64,000 nucleotides of DNA from contig JAILHF010000052.1 in assembly GCA_024696005.1 (NCBI GenBank), forward strand, positions 62,001-126,000. The letters are read 5' to 3'. Position 1 is the first letter of the stretch. Every line of letters begins with the position of its first letter. Both the position numbers and the translations under genes were made by a program. The notes under the pieces are model-generated. The model worked only from the letters and a program-made list of their open reading frames with translations. It was not told the DNA's origin and did no database searches. This document shows, in pieces, positions 1 to 8,751 of the stretch. Origin of the DNA: Lachnospiraceae bacterium (GTDB lineage Bacteria; Bacillota; Clostridia; Lachnospirales; Lachnospiraceae).

Positions 1-298
1 GGGGGATCTGTCCGCGGATCTCACTGACACACTCCTGAACCCAGGTCTTGAACGCGCTGTCAAGAATGTAGCCCATCTTCAGCGTAACGTTGCCGTGCTT
101 CACCAGGCCGGGGATCTTCACCGGTGCCAGGCTGCCGGAATTGCCCTGACGGAATTCGATCACATCAACCGATGCTTCCACGCCGGACACTTCGCTGAAT
201 GCTGCCGTTCCTCCGACGGAAGCTACCGTCACGAGGAAGTTCATCTTTGTTAACGGATAATAAGACTGTTTTCCGTTTGTATAGGTATCTGCTGCCAT
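1..298 (-). CDS. CIS / phage-like tail tube protein (3' end cut by window)
   Basis: Inner tube subunit of a contractile injection system, the polymer through which cargo or the spike is driven when the sheath contracts. The ATG at 298 follows GGAGGG; 99 codons are visible and the C-terminal part lies left of position 1. The N-terminal half matches the T4 gp19 / Afp1-Pvc1 tube family: an early segment reading YPLTKMNFLV, then a Gly/Val-rich strand, and the conserved patch PGLVKHGNVTLKMG (about residues 66-79). It starts 20 nt after the sheath stop on the same strand, the usual sheath-tube order. The family call is firm; whether more tube paralogues or the baseplate follow cannot be seen. Confidence 0.88.
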   Translation of the reverse strand, partial: MAADTYTNGKQSYYPLTKMNFLVTVASVGGTAAFSEVSGVEASVDVIEFRQGNSGSLAPVKIPGLVKHGNVTLKMGYILDSAFKTWVQECVSEIRGQIP

Positions 299-318
299 CT
301 GTTAACCCTCCGTTCTTT

Positions 319-2022
319 TTACTCAGCGCCTTCACCGCCGGCCGCTTCCGCCGTGTGCTGTGTCACACGGAAGATCACGAACTCTGCCGGTCTGGAAGGA
401 GCGATGCCAATGTTACAGATCAGTCTGCCGTTCATGATATCCTCGCGGGACATCGTGGAAGGTCCGATCTCAACGAAATAACTCTCCGCTGCGGAAGCTC
501 CGGCAAGCATGCCGTTTCTCCACATGCCGTCCAGGAAGGACGAAACCGTGAGAGCCACGCGCTGCCAAAGCGTCGTATCATTGGGCTCGAATACCACCCA
601 GTTGGTGTTAGCCTTGATACTCTCCTCAACGTAGATGAAGAGTCTTCTGACATTGACATACTTGAAGGAAGAGTTGCTGGATGCGGTTCTTGCACCCCAT
701 ACACGGATGCCCTGTCCGGGAAGTGCACGGATCAGGTTGACACCCTCGGGATTCAGGATATCCTGCTCTGCCTTGGTAAAGTTGATGGAAAGCCCGGTAC
801 ACTGAACGATCTCGTTGGCCGGTGCCTTATGAACGCCTCTGGCGATATCCGTTCTGGAATAAACGCCGCATACCGCACCCGAAGGCGGGATGAAGGAAGG
901 CTTGTTCGCCGCACGGTCAAATACCTGTACCCAGGGATGATACATGGCCGCATAAGTGGAATCCACCATGTTGCGGTAGTCGATCAGGTCCTTGGTCTTG
1001 TACATTTCCTTCGGCATATCAAGTACCGCGAAACGGCTGTGCAGATTCTCGCAGTGTGCGATCAGTGCAACGACCACTTCGGGGATCGTGATGCCGGGAA
1101 CCGCCATCATGCTTACGATATTGTTCTCGACAAATGCCTGGATGCCGGTACGCTTGCCGGGGCCGTCATCAAGACCGATGAACGTGCCTGCATTGATCTT
1201 GCCGATGCTGCCGTTGGTACCGCCTTCCAGAAGCAGGCTTCCCTTTTCTCCGCCGTTCTCGAGGATCGCGTCTACCGGATCCGATGCCGCATCGGGGATC
1301 TGAACCTCGATGTCAACCAGTTCGCTGGCCGCAACACGCGCACCGATGAAACGGGGCGAGGAAATGTTCAGGGACAGGTCTGCATAGTTCTCGACCTGGT
1401 CCGCAAAACGGATCTGCAGATCAAAGCTTACAAGATATACCAGATTCTTGGGAACCAGAGCATTGTCGATCGCCTTTGCGGGCAGGTCATCATCAAAGGT
1501 CACCACGTTATCCATGATGGATACGATCGTCAGGAAAGTCCCCTCAAATTCAACGGTATCTCCCTCACGGAAACCTTCGGTGCTCTTTACCTTATAGCCG
1601 GTCTCGACTTCTTCGAGAACCTGCATCTTCACTCTGCGCGCATTCGTGAACACAAGCTGTACACGGTTGCCCCACTTGCCGGGGTTCTTGGCCGTGACCT
1701 TCAGGATGCCGCTCTCGATCTCGGCGCATTTTGCGTCTGCGGGAGCCACACGCATTACATAGCATCTGGTTCCGCCGTTCACAAAGAACTGCTCCACGCT
1801 GGGTGCGAGATAACGGTACTCTCCGTATTCAAACTCGGAAAGATATCCGCCGAACTGCTGCACAAAGCTCTTATAACTGGTGACCAGCAAAGGTGCTCCG
1901 CTAACGGGGCCTTTTTCTGCCAGGCCGATAAAACCTGCCGTGCTGGTTCCTACTCCTTCGATACTCCGCGGAGAATTGTCATATTCCTCCACATAAACTC
2001 CCGGTGAAAAATACTCAGCCAT
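319..2022 (-). CDS. CIS contractile tail sheath protein
   Basis: Sheath subunit that surrounds the tube and contracts on firing. It has 567 aa. The N-terminus MAEYFSPGVYVEEYDNSP carries the typical SPGVYVEE start of phage, Afp and PVC sheaths. The C-terminal domain has the interlocking signature ALTVSSFLDGMWRNGML, then AESYFVEIG and a final GIAPSRPAEFVIFRVTQ strand. A variable insertion domain lies between. It is preceded by the PAAR-like gene (37-nt gap, with an AGGAGGAAAAAG ribosome site) and followed by the tube. Only one sheath gene is visible, whereas Afp/PVC clusters usually carry several; others could lie beyond the left edge. Prophage or tailocin origin is possible, but the DUF4255 and accessory genes favour an Afp-like CIS. 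Confidence 0.93.
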   Translation of the reverse strand: MAEYFSPGVYVEEYDNSPRSIEGVGTSTAGFIGLAEKGPVSGAPLLVTSYKSFVQQFGGYLSEFEYGEYRYLAPSVEQFFVNGGTRCYVMRVAPADAKCAEIESGILKVTAKNPGKWGNRVQLVFTNARRVKMQVLEEVETGYKVKSTEGFREGDTVEFEGTFLTIVSIMDNVVTFDDDLPAKAIDNALVPKNLVYLVSFDLQIRFADQVENYADLSLNISSPRFIGARVAASELVDIEVQIPDAASDPVDAILENGGEKGSLLLEGGTNGSIGKINAGTFIGLDDGPGKRTGIQAFVENNIVSMMAVPGITIPEVVVALIAHCENLHSRFAVLDMPKEMYKTKDLIDYRNMVDSTYAAMYHPWVQVFDRAANKPSFIPPSGAVCGVYSRTDIARGVHKAPANEIVQCTGLSINFTKAEQDILNPEGVNLIRALPGQGIRVWGARTASSNSSFKYVNVRRLFIYVEESIKANTNWVVFEPNDTTLWQRVALTVSSFLDGMWRNGMLAGASAAESYFVEIGPSTMSREDIMNGRLICNIGIAPSRPAEFVIFRVTQHTAEAAGGEGAE

Positions 2023-2059
2023 CTTTTTCCTCCTTTATGAGATGTCTCTTGATATGTCC

Positions 2060-2449
2060 TTATCCTGCCGTTACCTTGAACTGTCCCGGCATAACGATCG
2101 AGATCGAGCCGGCATAGGCGCACATCATCTTGCAGTCCGAACAGAGAACAGGCTGTCCGCCGACAAGGATCTTGGGTTGCGTGGGTATCCAGGTGCCTGC
2201 CGGCATGGGTACACAGGGCTGCGGCGTCAACACTCCAAGCGCGGCTGCCGTTGCTGCCGCCACCTGCGGGTTCGCCAGCGAGGTGCACATGCCGAAGGGA
2301 CCTACGTTCACCTGACTGCCGGAGTCCGAGATCGTTCCCACGGGCTTGCCGTCACTTACGACGGTCTGCTGCGAGGTGATCTTCAGATCCGCCGGGATCT
2401 GGCCCATCGTGCAAACACATTTCGCTCCCATCACTACCACTTCACTCAT
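2060..2449 (-). CDS. DUF4280 PAAR-like protein
   Basis: Small Gly/Cys-rich protein (129 aa) of the DUF4280 type, which is related to PAAR spike-tip proteins; in CIS clusters such proteins are thought to cap the spike or link an effector to it. Visible marks are the start MGAKCVCTMG, a central glycine/proline-rich section, and paired cysteines near the end (PVLCSDCKMMCAYAG) followed by a short beta segment SISIVMPGQFKV. It overlaps the upstream gene by 8 nt, implying translational coupling. Assignment to DUF4280 is from motif memory. The exact place in the particle is inference. Confidence 0.75.
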   Translation of the reverse strand: MSEVVVMGAKCVCTMGQIPADLKITSQQTVVSDGKPVGTISDSGSQVNVGPFGMCTSLANPQVAAATAAALGVLTPQPCVPMPAGTWIPTQPKILVGGQPVLCSDCKMMCAYAGSISIVMPGQFKVTAG

Positions 2450-3251
2450 CTGTTTCTGCCTTTTTCTTTGTCTTCCGCTTTGCTGCGGCGCCTTCGACCA
2501 CCGGATGCTGCGTCAGTACACAGCTTGCCGGATCGTGGAGATCCACCTGCTGATAGTAAACCTCCGCTCTGTACACATAACGGATCAGGTATTTCTGATC
2601 CTTGCTGTCATCACGGACGCGGAGCAGATAATTTCCCTCCTTGTCCACACTGCCAAACACGATCCTGAAGATCGGTGCGTTCACGGTATACGGCATCTGC
2701 AGTGCTTCTTTCAACTGAATGATCGAGACTGCGTCGGTTTCGGACACGAACAGTTTTTCGTAACTATTGCCGTCCGCCTGTAGCAGACCGTAATGACCGT
2801 AACTCATGTCCAGGATGCGTCCCGCCTGTTTGATCACACTCATCTGACACTTCTTTTCTTTGTAATCACTCAGACGGCATACCGGACGGTTCAGGTCCAC
2901 GGCCTCCATGGCCTCCAAAAAAGGAAGGTTTCCGAAAATGCCGATGACTGTCCCACCTTTAGCATTCCTCTCTGACGGTATCAGGAAGATATCGCAGGTT
3001 GGGATCCTGTCTTCCAGTTCTTCATAACGAACATCTATGCCTGCTTTTTCAAAGCCGAAGGCCTCCACGTCCAGACGGAAATTGATGCGTTCTATGTTGA
3101 TAAACACGAAGCAGCCGTCTCCACGAGGTGCCGGTCGCGCCTTCAGTCCGTTCACAAAGAACTGTACATTGCTTTCTTCGACCGCGGCTCCCGTAGTGGT
3201 GTCGATCAGCCGGATCAGCAGCCCGAGCTGCGCACGTAAAACAGAAGCCAT
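2442..3251 (-). CDS. unknown CIS-cluster protein, beta-rich
   Basis: 269-aa protein that I do not recognise. The N-terminal about 100 residues (RAQLGLLIRLIDTTTGAAV, then RGDGCFVFINIE and RLDVEAFGFEKAGIDV) read like an Ig/carboxypeptidase-regulatory-type beta sandwich that decorates surfaces. The middle contains an SVDKEGNYLLRVRDD strand pair. The end is a short lysine-rich tail (KRKTKKKAETDE). There is no signal peptide or membrane segment. It sits 3 nt after the DUF4255 gene and overlaps the DUF4280 gene, so it is translated with the CIS structural genes and is probably a particle component or a spike/adaptor protein. Function is inferred from position only. Confidence 0.6.
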   Translation of the reverse strand: MASVLRAQLGLLIRLIDTTTGAAVEESNVQFFVNGLKARPAPRGDGCFVFINIERINFRLDVEAFGFEKAGIDVRYEELEDRIPTCDIFLIPSERNAKGGTVIGIFGNLPFLEAMEAVDLNRPVCRLSDYKEKKCQMSVIKQAGRILDMSYGHYGLLQADGNSYEKLFVSETDAVSIIQLKEALQMPYTVNAPIFRIVFGSVDKEGNYLLRVRDDSKDQKYLIRYVYRAEVYYQQVDLHDPASCVLTQHPVVEGAAAKRKTKKKAETDE

Positions 3252-3254
3252 ATC

Positions 3255-3851
3255 TTATCCCTCTTCCCTCCTTTCGTCAGTTAATTGCAGAGAAAAGCTC
3301 GCATCCACTACCCGAGGCGTATCGATCACATCGGCGCTCGAGAGGTAAACGGGGGAAGCCTTGTAAAACAGGCTTACCTGGTAAGGCTTGTTAATGGCCT
3401 GCCATACCCGCACCTTTTCCTCCAGACTTATCTTCGCCTGAGACAGTACGATCGGAGGTTCTTCGGTAGTGAGCCATTTCTGCAATTCATCGGGTCGGAC
3501 CGCACAGTTGTCATTAACGATCTGTGCGACTTTACCGATGATCTTCTGTACATCCGGATCTTTGAGACCCATCTGGCCTCCTCCGTTGATAAAGACCATG
3601 TAGTATAACGCAAATGGTCTGGGGGCCCGTTGTAACTGTACCCTCCCGTGTCTGATATACTCGGGATGGTTGACCTGCAGCTCCTCACGGATATCGTAGA
3701 GATAAAGCCCCACGATATAGTCCACGTCCTGTGACGCCGGAGAAGAGATCTCGATATTATTCGCCGACGGGATCGGCTCCGGGCACATCTTCTCCCTGAG
3801 CTTTCTGACGATATAGGCGCTTACGTCGGCTATGATGGAATAATCTGCCAT
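3255..3851 (-). CDS. DUF4255 (Afp16/Pvc16-like) sheath-tube cap protein
   Basis: 198-aa protein with the features of the DUF4255 / Pvc16 N-terminal family, which in Afp and PVC particles terminates the tube and sheath at the distal end and sets their length. Visible marks are MADYSIIADVSAYIVRKLRE at the start, the VGLYLYDIREE strand followed by RAPRPFALYYMVF, and a predicted alpha/beta C-terminus ending in a sheath-contact-like strand. It is a hallmark that separates extracellular or phage-like CIS clusters from ordinary prophages. It is followed after 3 nt by the unknown 269-aa gene and preceded by the 934-aa secreted protein gene (19-nt gap). Confidence 0.82.
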   Translation of the reverse strand: MADYSIIADVSAYIVRKLREKMCPEPIPSANNIEISSPASQDVDYIVGLYLYDIREELQVNHPEYIRHGRVQLQRAPRPFALYYMVFINGGGQMGLKDPDVQKIIGKVAQIVNDNCAVRPDELQKWLTTEEPPIVLSQAKISLEEKVRVWQAINKPYQVSLFYKASPVYLSSADVIDTPRVVDASFSLQLTDERREEG

Positions 3852-3870
3852 AGTTCACCTTCCTTGTGGA

Positions 3871-6675
3871 TTAAAGAAACAGATCCAACAGCTGCTTGGC
3901 TTTCTTCTCGACCTTTTCCGTAACGCATACGGCATAGTCGCAGCGGTCCACGTATTGGGCGGTACACTTCAGGTACTCTTCCATGTCCTTTTCGGAAAGG
4001 TAGAAGCCGCCGCTCAGGATCCCCGGCTCGGAAAGCGTGATCTGCTCTCCGCCGTGCGTCGCCGTCCCGCTGTTGACGTTAAACTCGTATACACTGGATC
4101 CGTAGGTCAGGGTCGCACGCTGTTTGCTGTCGTTATACACATATCGATAGACCGACACGTCCCCGAAGGTCTTGACAGAGACAAACTCGGTGGACGCCTT
4201 TCCGGTATATTTCGTGTAGAAGTACGGATTCCGGACCGCAAGTCCCTTTGAGGTAAAGTCCAGAGCAAGCCTGCCTGCCGCCGCACAGCCCTTTTCGTTC
4301 AGTCTGGAAAGTGCCGTGACAATGGCTGCCAGCACATCGCCGTCCAGATCGAAGTCGTCTCCGAACAGGCCGTAGATCGCTGCGAGCAGATCGTCTTCGG
4401 TCAGCTTGCTGAGATCCGATCCGTCCCCGGAGCCGTCTCCGTTTCCGTCTCCGTCACCCTGGCCGAGAAGCGAATCGCCGCTGCCGCTGTCCCCGATGGC
4501 ATCGTTCAGATCGTTGATCAGATCCGCCGGTGCATCCGTCCCTTCCAGCATATCCTTCAGTTCATTCAGGCCGTCCGTATCCCCGATGGCCGCCATCGCG
4601 TCGATGGAATTGACCAGTCCGTCGAAATCCTTGTCGTTCAGCCGTTTCTTGGCTCCGTTCAACAGGCGGTTCGAAAGAGCATCGAGGGAATTACCCAGAT
4701 CCACCAGTGCCGATGACGCGTCCCCCAGGGTATCCGCATCATTCATTTCCGCAAGCAGTCTCGCTTCCTCATCCGCGATATCCTGATCCACCGCGGCGAT
4801 CATCGCATCCAGATCCGCCGCCAGTCCCAGATCGTTATCATCCAAAGCCGCATCCTTATCGATCTGCAGTTTTTCCTTCTTCTCCTTCAGCTGGTCCAGC
4901 TTGGACGCCAGGCTGTCATTTCCGTTCTTGATCCGCTCAGCCTCATCCTGCAGCCAGATGATATGCTCCTCGACCGAAAATCCCGCATCCGTCGCGAAGT
5001 CATCCGAAGGCACACCGTTCTTCCATTCTCCGGCTGCCGTGATCCTTTGGTAAATATACGCCAGACTGGTCTCGTCATCAGTTCGTTTGCCTTTTTCGGT
5101 GATCAAAAACTGCAGTTCCATCCGTTTGGCTTCCAGCGTATTCTTCTGGCTCTCCAGAGCCGCTTTCATCACTGCCTCACCCTTGTTGTTCGCCTTGGCC
5201 GCCGCATATTCCGGGCCTGCTCCCGCGTGTGCCGCCGTGGAATAGGCCGCTTCCGCCCTGGGCAGCAGAGTGGAGGTGATCAGCGCCAGCTCTCCCGGTG
5301 CATCCTTGACCACGCCTTCTTTTACGTTAATGACCTGCTTGAGTTTGGTCGTGTCATCGTTCAGCCCTGCAGCGCTCGCGCTGTTGATCGCGTTGATGCT
5401 GTACTCGTATTCCGCATGTCCCAGCACGGTGTCCATGTCACGCAGGCGGTTGGCATCGTGCGTGTTATAGCTGGTCTGGCAGCTCTGCATGCAGGAAGTG
5501 ATGGCGTCTATGATCTCCTTGTCTGTCTGGAGCGGATCGGTATCGGGCTCATCCTCATCCTCGTCTTCCTCCTCCTCGCTCTCTTCCTCATCATCGCTCT
5601 TCTTTTTCTTCTTGTCCTTCGGATCCTGGGGCACGATCGGGATCCACCAGTTCTCATAGTTCCCGTTCCCCTGCATGATCCTCTCGTTCGTGGTGGTCAG
5701 GCTGAAGTCGTGATCCACAAAATTCCGCAGTTCCACCATCCAGGCTTCGCCGTCTTCTTTCCCCTCACTCTTCGCGTTCTTGAAATTGCCGTTCAGGGTA
5801 TAGTAGGAACCCATGGCCATGTTGTAGATCTCACCGATCGCGTTCTCATCGTTATGAACCAGCTTGCCCATCACGACAAAGCGTCTTGCCGCATCCACCT
5901 TTCCCATCAGGGAATAGACCAGCTCCGCTTCTTCGTCATTCTCCTGCGCGCGGAGCGTCTTATAGCATTCGTAAAGTCTTGCGAGCTGCGCGTCGCAGCT
6001 TGCGGTTTCCGCATCCCGCATGTCCAGGCCGAAGAAGGTCTTCATCATCTGGAAGTAATACACGTCTCCGCGCAGGGTTCCGTTGTCAAAGGACAGGCGG
6101 TTGACCAGGAAATCCTCTTCCGAAATGGTATCCGCTTCCGCGTCGAAGGTATACTTGAGCTTGAGTGCCTGCAGCTCCGGCAGGTTGATCAGATCGTAAG
6201 GATCGATCACATCGAAGGGATTGACATCGGCACCGGTAAGGACATCGATCAGGATCCCGTCCTTTCCCATGTAGTACTGCACGAAAAGCCCTTGCAGCTC
6301 GCTGTCTTCTACGGGCGTCCCGTCCGTCGTGATGTCAGCCAGCGTCGAAGCATCCGAAACATTGAACCAGCTTCCGTTCGCCAGCTCCGACTTGTAGTAC
6401 ATGTCCATCTGGCCGAATTCGCTCGCGGATTCCTGTGCCTGCTGGTAAAGCTCGTCCGTCAGGACATCCTTGTGGATCAGATAGGTCCCGATAAAGAGCA
6501 CGCAATCCTCAATGGTGTGCGAGGCAGCATACTTCGAATACAGCATGGCCTTCTTCTCGTTTCCGATGGCGGATACGCTGCCGCCCTGCAGGATCACACC
6601 GAAGAGCATCACGAACGCCAGCACGATCATCAATATCCTGTTTTTCCATGCGGTTTTCTTTTTTCTTCCCGTCAT
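3871..6675 (-). CDS. large acidic secreted or membrane-anchored helical protein (unknown)
   Basis: 934-aa protein with no family that I can name. A positively charged start (MTGRKKKTAWKNR) and hydrophobic stretch (about residues 13-36, ending SVSAIG) form a signal peptide or anchor. The body is mostly helical. About residues 350-372 hold a run of lysines followed by a long Asp/Glu tract; residues about 490-680 are coiled-coil-like (QLKEKKEKLQIDKDAALDD); a Gly/Asp/Ser linker follows, and then a beta-rich end. It lies between the TolC-like gene and the structural CIS genes. An extracytoplasmic scaffold or length-spanning part of an envelope complex is a reasonable guess, not shown. Confidence 0.6.
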   Translation of the reverse strand: MTGRKKKTAWKNRILMIVLAFVMLFGVILQGGSVSAIGNEKKAMLYSKYAASHTIEDCVLFIGTYLIHKDVLTDELYQQAQESASEFGQMDMYYKSELANGSWFNVSDASTLADITTDGTPVEDSELQGLFVQYYMGKDGILIDVLTGADVNPFDVIDPYDLINLPELQALKLKYTFDAEADTISEEDFLVNRLSFDNGTLRGDVYYFQMMKTFFGLDMRDAETASCDAQLARLYECYKTLRAQENDEEAELVYSLMGKVDAARRFVVMGKLVHNDENAIGEIYNMAMGSYYTLNGNFKNAKSEGKEDGEAWMVELRNFVDHDFSLTTTNERIMQGNGNYENWWIPIVPQDPKDKKKKKSDDEEESEEEEDEDEDEPDTDPLQTDKEIIDAITSCMQSCQTSYNTHDANRLRDMDTVLGHAEYEYSINAINSASAAGLNDDTTKLKQVINVKEGVVKDAPGELALITSTLLPRAEAAYSTAAHAGAGPEYAAAKANNKGEAVMKAALESQKNTLEAKRMELQFLITEKGKRTDDETSLAYIYQRITAAGEWKNGVPSDDFATDAGFSVEEHIIWLQDEAERIKNGNDSLASKLDQLKEKKEKLQIDKDAALDDNDLGLAADLDAMIAAVDQDIADEEARLLAEMNDADTLGDASSALVDLGNSLDALSNRLLNGAKKRLNDKDFDGLVNSIDAMAAIGDTDGLNELKDMLEGTDAPADLINDLNDAIGDSGSGDSLLGQGDGDGNGDGSGDGSDLSKLTEDDLLAAIYGLFGDDFDLDGDVLAAIVTALSRLNEKGCAAAGRLALDFTSKGLAVRNPYFYTKYTGKASTEFVSVKTFGDVSVYRYVYNDSKQRATLTYGSSVYEFNVNSGTATHGGEQITLSEPGILSGGFYLSEKDMEEYLKCTAQYVDRCDYAVCVTEKVEKKAKQLLDLFL

Positions 6676-6693
6676 AAAAGATCCCTCTGATCC

Positions 6694-8751
6694 TTACTGT
6701 GTGATGCGTTTGATCCGATGGTTCGTCACATCGATCCGTGCATCCATGATCTTGGTTTTATCCTTGTCGAGGACCTCCACGGTAACGGTATCCAGTCCGC
6801 TTTCGATCAGCGGCAGGTGCGTGAAGGATTTTCCGTTCTTGACCGCTTCCTCTCCCGTCAGATAAACCCCGGCGTCCGTTCTGAGCCGGTAATACGCCGC
6901 CTCCGGCTCTTCCGTGACCGTAAAGGTAAAGCTGGTGAGCCCGGTAATGCTGTTCGTCGTGCATTCGTACCGGCCGATCTCGTCCGGATCGATCTTAACA
7001 ATGCGCCGCTCACTAACGATCGGAAGCGGCCCGCTGCTTTCCGAAGGATCGATGATCACATCGTCCACAAACTCTTCTCCGTTGTAGAAACGGATCTTGG
7101 CCTCCCCGATCCCCTGCGTGGTAAGCGCCAGGTGCCTGAGGCTCTCGGCAACGGGCTTGCGCCCTCCGATCAGGACGTTGTCGCACCAGAGCTCATAATG
7201 CGTCACTTCCACCTCAAAATCTTCCGGGATATGAACGACCAGTTCGAAAGCCTCGCTCTGGATGATCTGGCGCAGATAATAGCTTGCACCGTCCGCATAT
7301 TCCTTTTCCACATAGCTCGTACCGACCTGTCCCGCCTGAAGGGAGGCATTCGTCCCGTCAAAATAGGCACTCACGGCTCCGCAGGTAAGTCTGTCATAAC
7401 TGTACATGGTCACCGAATAGGTCTTCATCAGTTCGAAAAAGCTGTTCTGGAGCTCTTCGTAATCTTCTTCTTCGGAATTCAGCTCATCGAAGCTCAACTC
7501 GCCGATGCGGTTCAGAAGACGGTCGGCTTCCAGATCCTTTTCCGCTTTTTCCAGATCCTCGATGTTCTTCATGTACGCGTTCCGGATCGAAACATAATTC
7601 TCGAATCCGTCGATCACTTCGGTCTCTATGGTGGATTCCGTTTCGATCTGCGCGCTGCGCGCGGAAGCGTAATCCAGTGTTGCCTGGTAAAGCACGTACG
7701 GATCGTCCTCGATATAGCGGACACCGTCCAGCGCCCCCTTGAACCAGAGCTTCGGGATCTTAATGAAGAGGATCTTCTTCTTTCCTTCCCAGTAACTGTC
7801 GACCTGTTTGAGGAAAGCGTCGTAGTTCTGCTTGAAACCCTTCAGCTCGGAACCGCTCATGATCTTTCCGTTCAGCGCCTGCGTCACATAGGATGCGATC
7901 ATGTTGATATCGGAGCCGTAATGTCCCTTCATCAGGTTGAAATTGGTGTTCAGCTCCGCTCTGGCCGTCATCTCATCCAGACAGGCCTTGTAGTATTCCT
8001 GGCTGTTATCCAGCGTGAATTGCACAAACGCGACCAGCTGCGTGCGCGGGATCTTCGCATCCAAAAACGGCGTCTCGAAGGTATAACCCGTGGTGATGTC
8101 GAGCCCGATCTTCTTCCCGAGCTTTCTGAGATTGGCATCAAGCGTGCGCTTGTCCGCAGCCACCGTGTTTTGGGTCGAATCCAGCTTTTTGCTGATGCTG
8201 TCCACGTCGGCCTGCGTCGCCTCGCCGATCAGAAGCCGCGCCTGGTTTCTTGCCAGCCCGTCCTCGAGCGTTTTGATGCGTTCCTCGTTAAAGGCTATCG
8301 TGCGCTGCAGCACCACGATCGCAACATAGATATTGTTCACTTCCTCATAGATCGCAAGCTTCGTGTCCCCGAGCTTGTGCTTCGCCTCATCGATCTCGGC
8401 CTGGATCGAGACCGGCTTGAACTGGAATTCCAGGCTTTCGGCCTCGGTCGGTCTGGTCGGGAACTGGAAATTCAGCAGCGGCGACCAGCGGAAGGTGGAC
8501 ATGTTCTTCTGTTTGAGCTTGATCGCCTTCTGCGCGCTCTTGAGCGCAGCTTCCTTGGACTGGATCTGCTGCTCCACCTGGAAGTATTCCAGGCTTTCCT
8601 GCAATGCGAGTGCCCTGGCCGCCTTCATGGTCAGGCGCTTCGTGCCGGGAGCCGCTTTGCCGGACATGGGCACGCTCAGGAAAGCACTCAGAAGAACAAG
8701 CACGAGTCCCGCAAAGAGCAGTATTCTTTTTTTCCGCCGGTCCTTCCTCAC
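6694..8751 (-). CDS. TolC/OEP-like long helical secreted protein of the CIS operon
   Basis: 685-aa protein with an N-terminal signal or anchor segment (about 8-31). The part after it resembles the outer-membrane efflux (TolC/OEP) helical-hairpin family: LTMKAARALALQESLEYFQVEQQIQSK style opening, then two long heptad-rich helical stretches (about 40-250 and 340-480) with the spacing seen in OEP repeats. The C-terminal 120 residues are beta-rich and Ig-like. A Gram-positive has no outer membrane, so the family role cannot be ordinary efflux. It overlaps the MORN gene by 4 nt (ATGA), so the two are translationally coupled. OEP membership is a pattern judgement; a general coiled-coil protein is the alternative. 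Confidence 0.55.
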   Translation of the reverse strand: MRKDRRKKRILLFAGLVLVLLSAFLSVPMSGKAAPGTKRLTMKAARALALQESLEYFQVEQQIQSKEAALKSAQKAIKLKQKNMSTFRWSPLLNFQFPTRPTEAESLEFQFKPVSIQAEIDEAKHKLGDTKLAIYEEVNNIYVAIVVLQRTIAFNEERIKTLEDGLARNQARLLIGEATQADVDSISKKLDSTQNTVAADKRTLDANLRKLGKKIGLDITTGYTFETPFLDAKIPRTQLVAFVQFTLDNSQEYYKACLDEMTARAELNTNFNLMKGHYGSDINMIASYVTQALNGKIMSGSELKGFKQNYDAFLKQVDSYWEGKKKILFIKIPKLWFKGALDGVRYIEDDPYVLYQATLDYASARSAQIETESTIETEVIDGFENYVSIRNAYMKNIEDLEKAEKDLEADRLLNRIGELSFDELNSEEEDYEELQNSFFELMKTYSVTMYSYDRLTCGAVSAYFDGTNASLQAGQVGTSYVEKEYADGASYYLRQIIQSEAFELVVHIPEDFEVEVTHYELWCDNVLIGGRKPVAESLRHLALTTQGIGEAKIRFYNGEEFVDDVIIDPSESSGPLPIVSERRIVKIDPDEIGRYECTTNSITGLTSFTFTVTEEPEAAYYRLRTDAGVYLTGEEAVKNGKSFTHLPLIESGLDTVTVEVLDKDKTKIMDARIDVTNHRIKRITQ

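Noticed and set aside
199-2007. 602-codon open frame on the plus strand opposite the sheath gene
   Set aside because: Residue mix is not protein-like, no ribosome site, and the minus frame encodes an unmistakable sheath. The same applies to other long antisense frames over polC, the 809-aa gene and ilvD.
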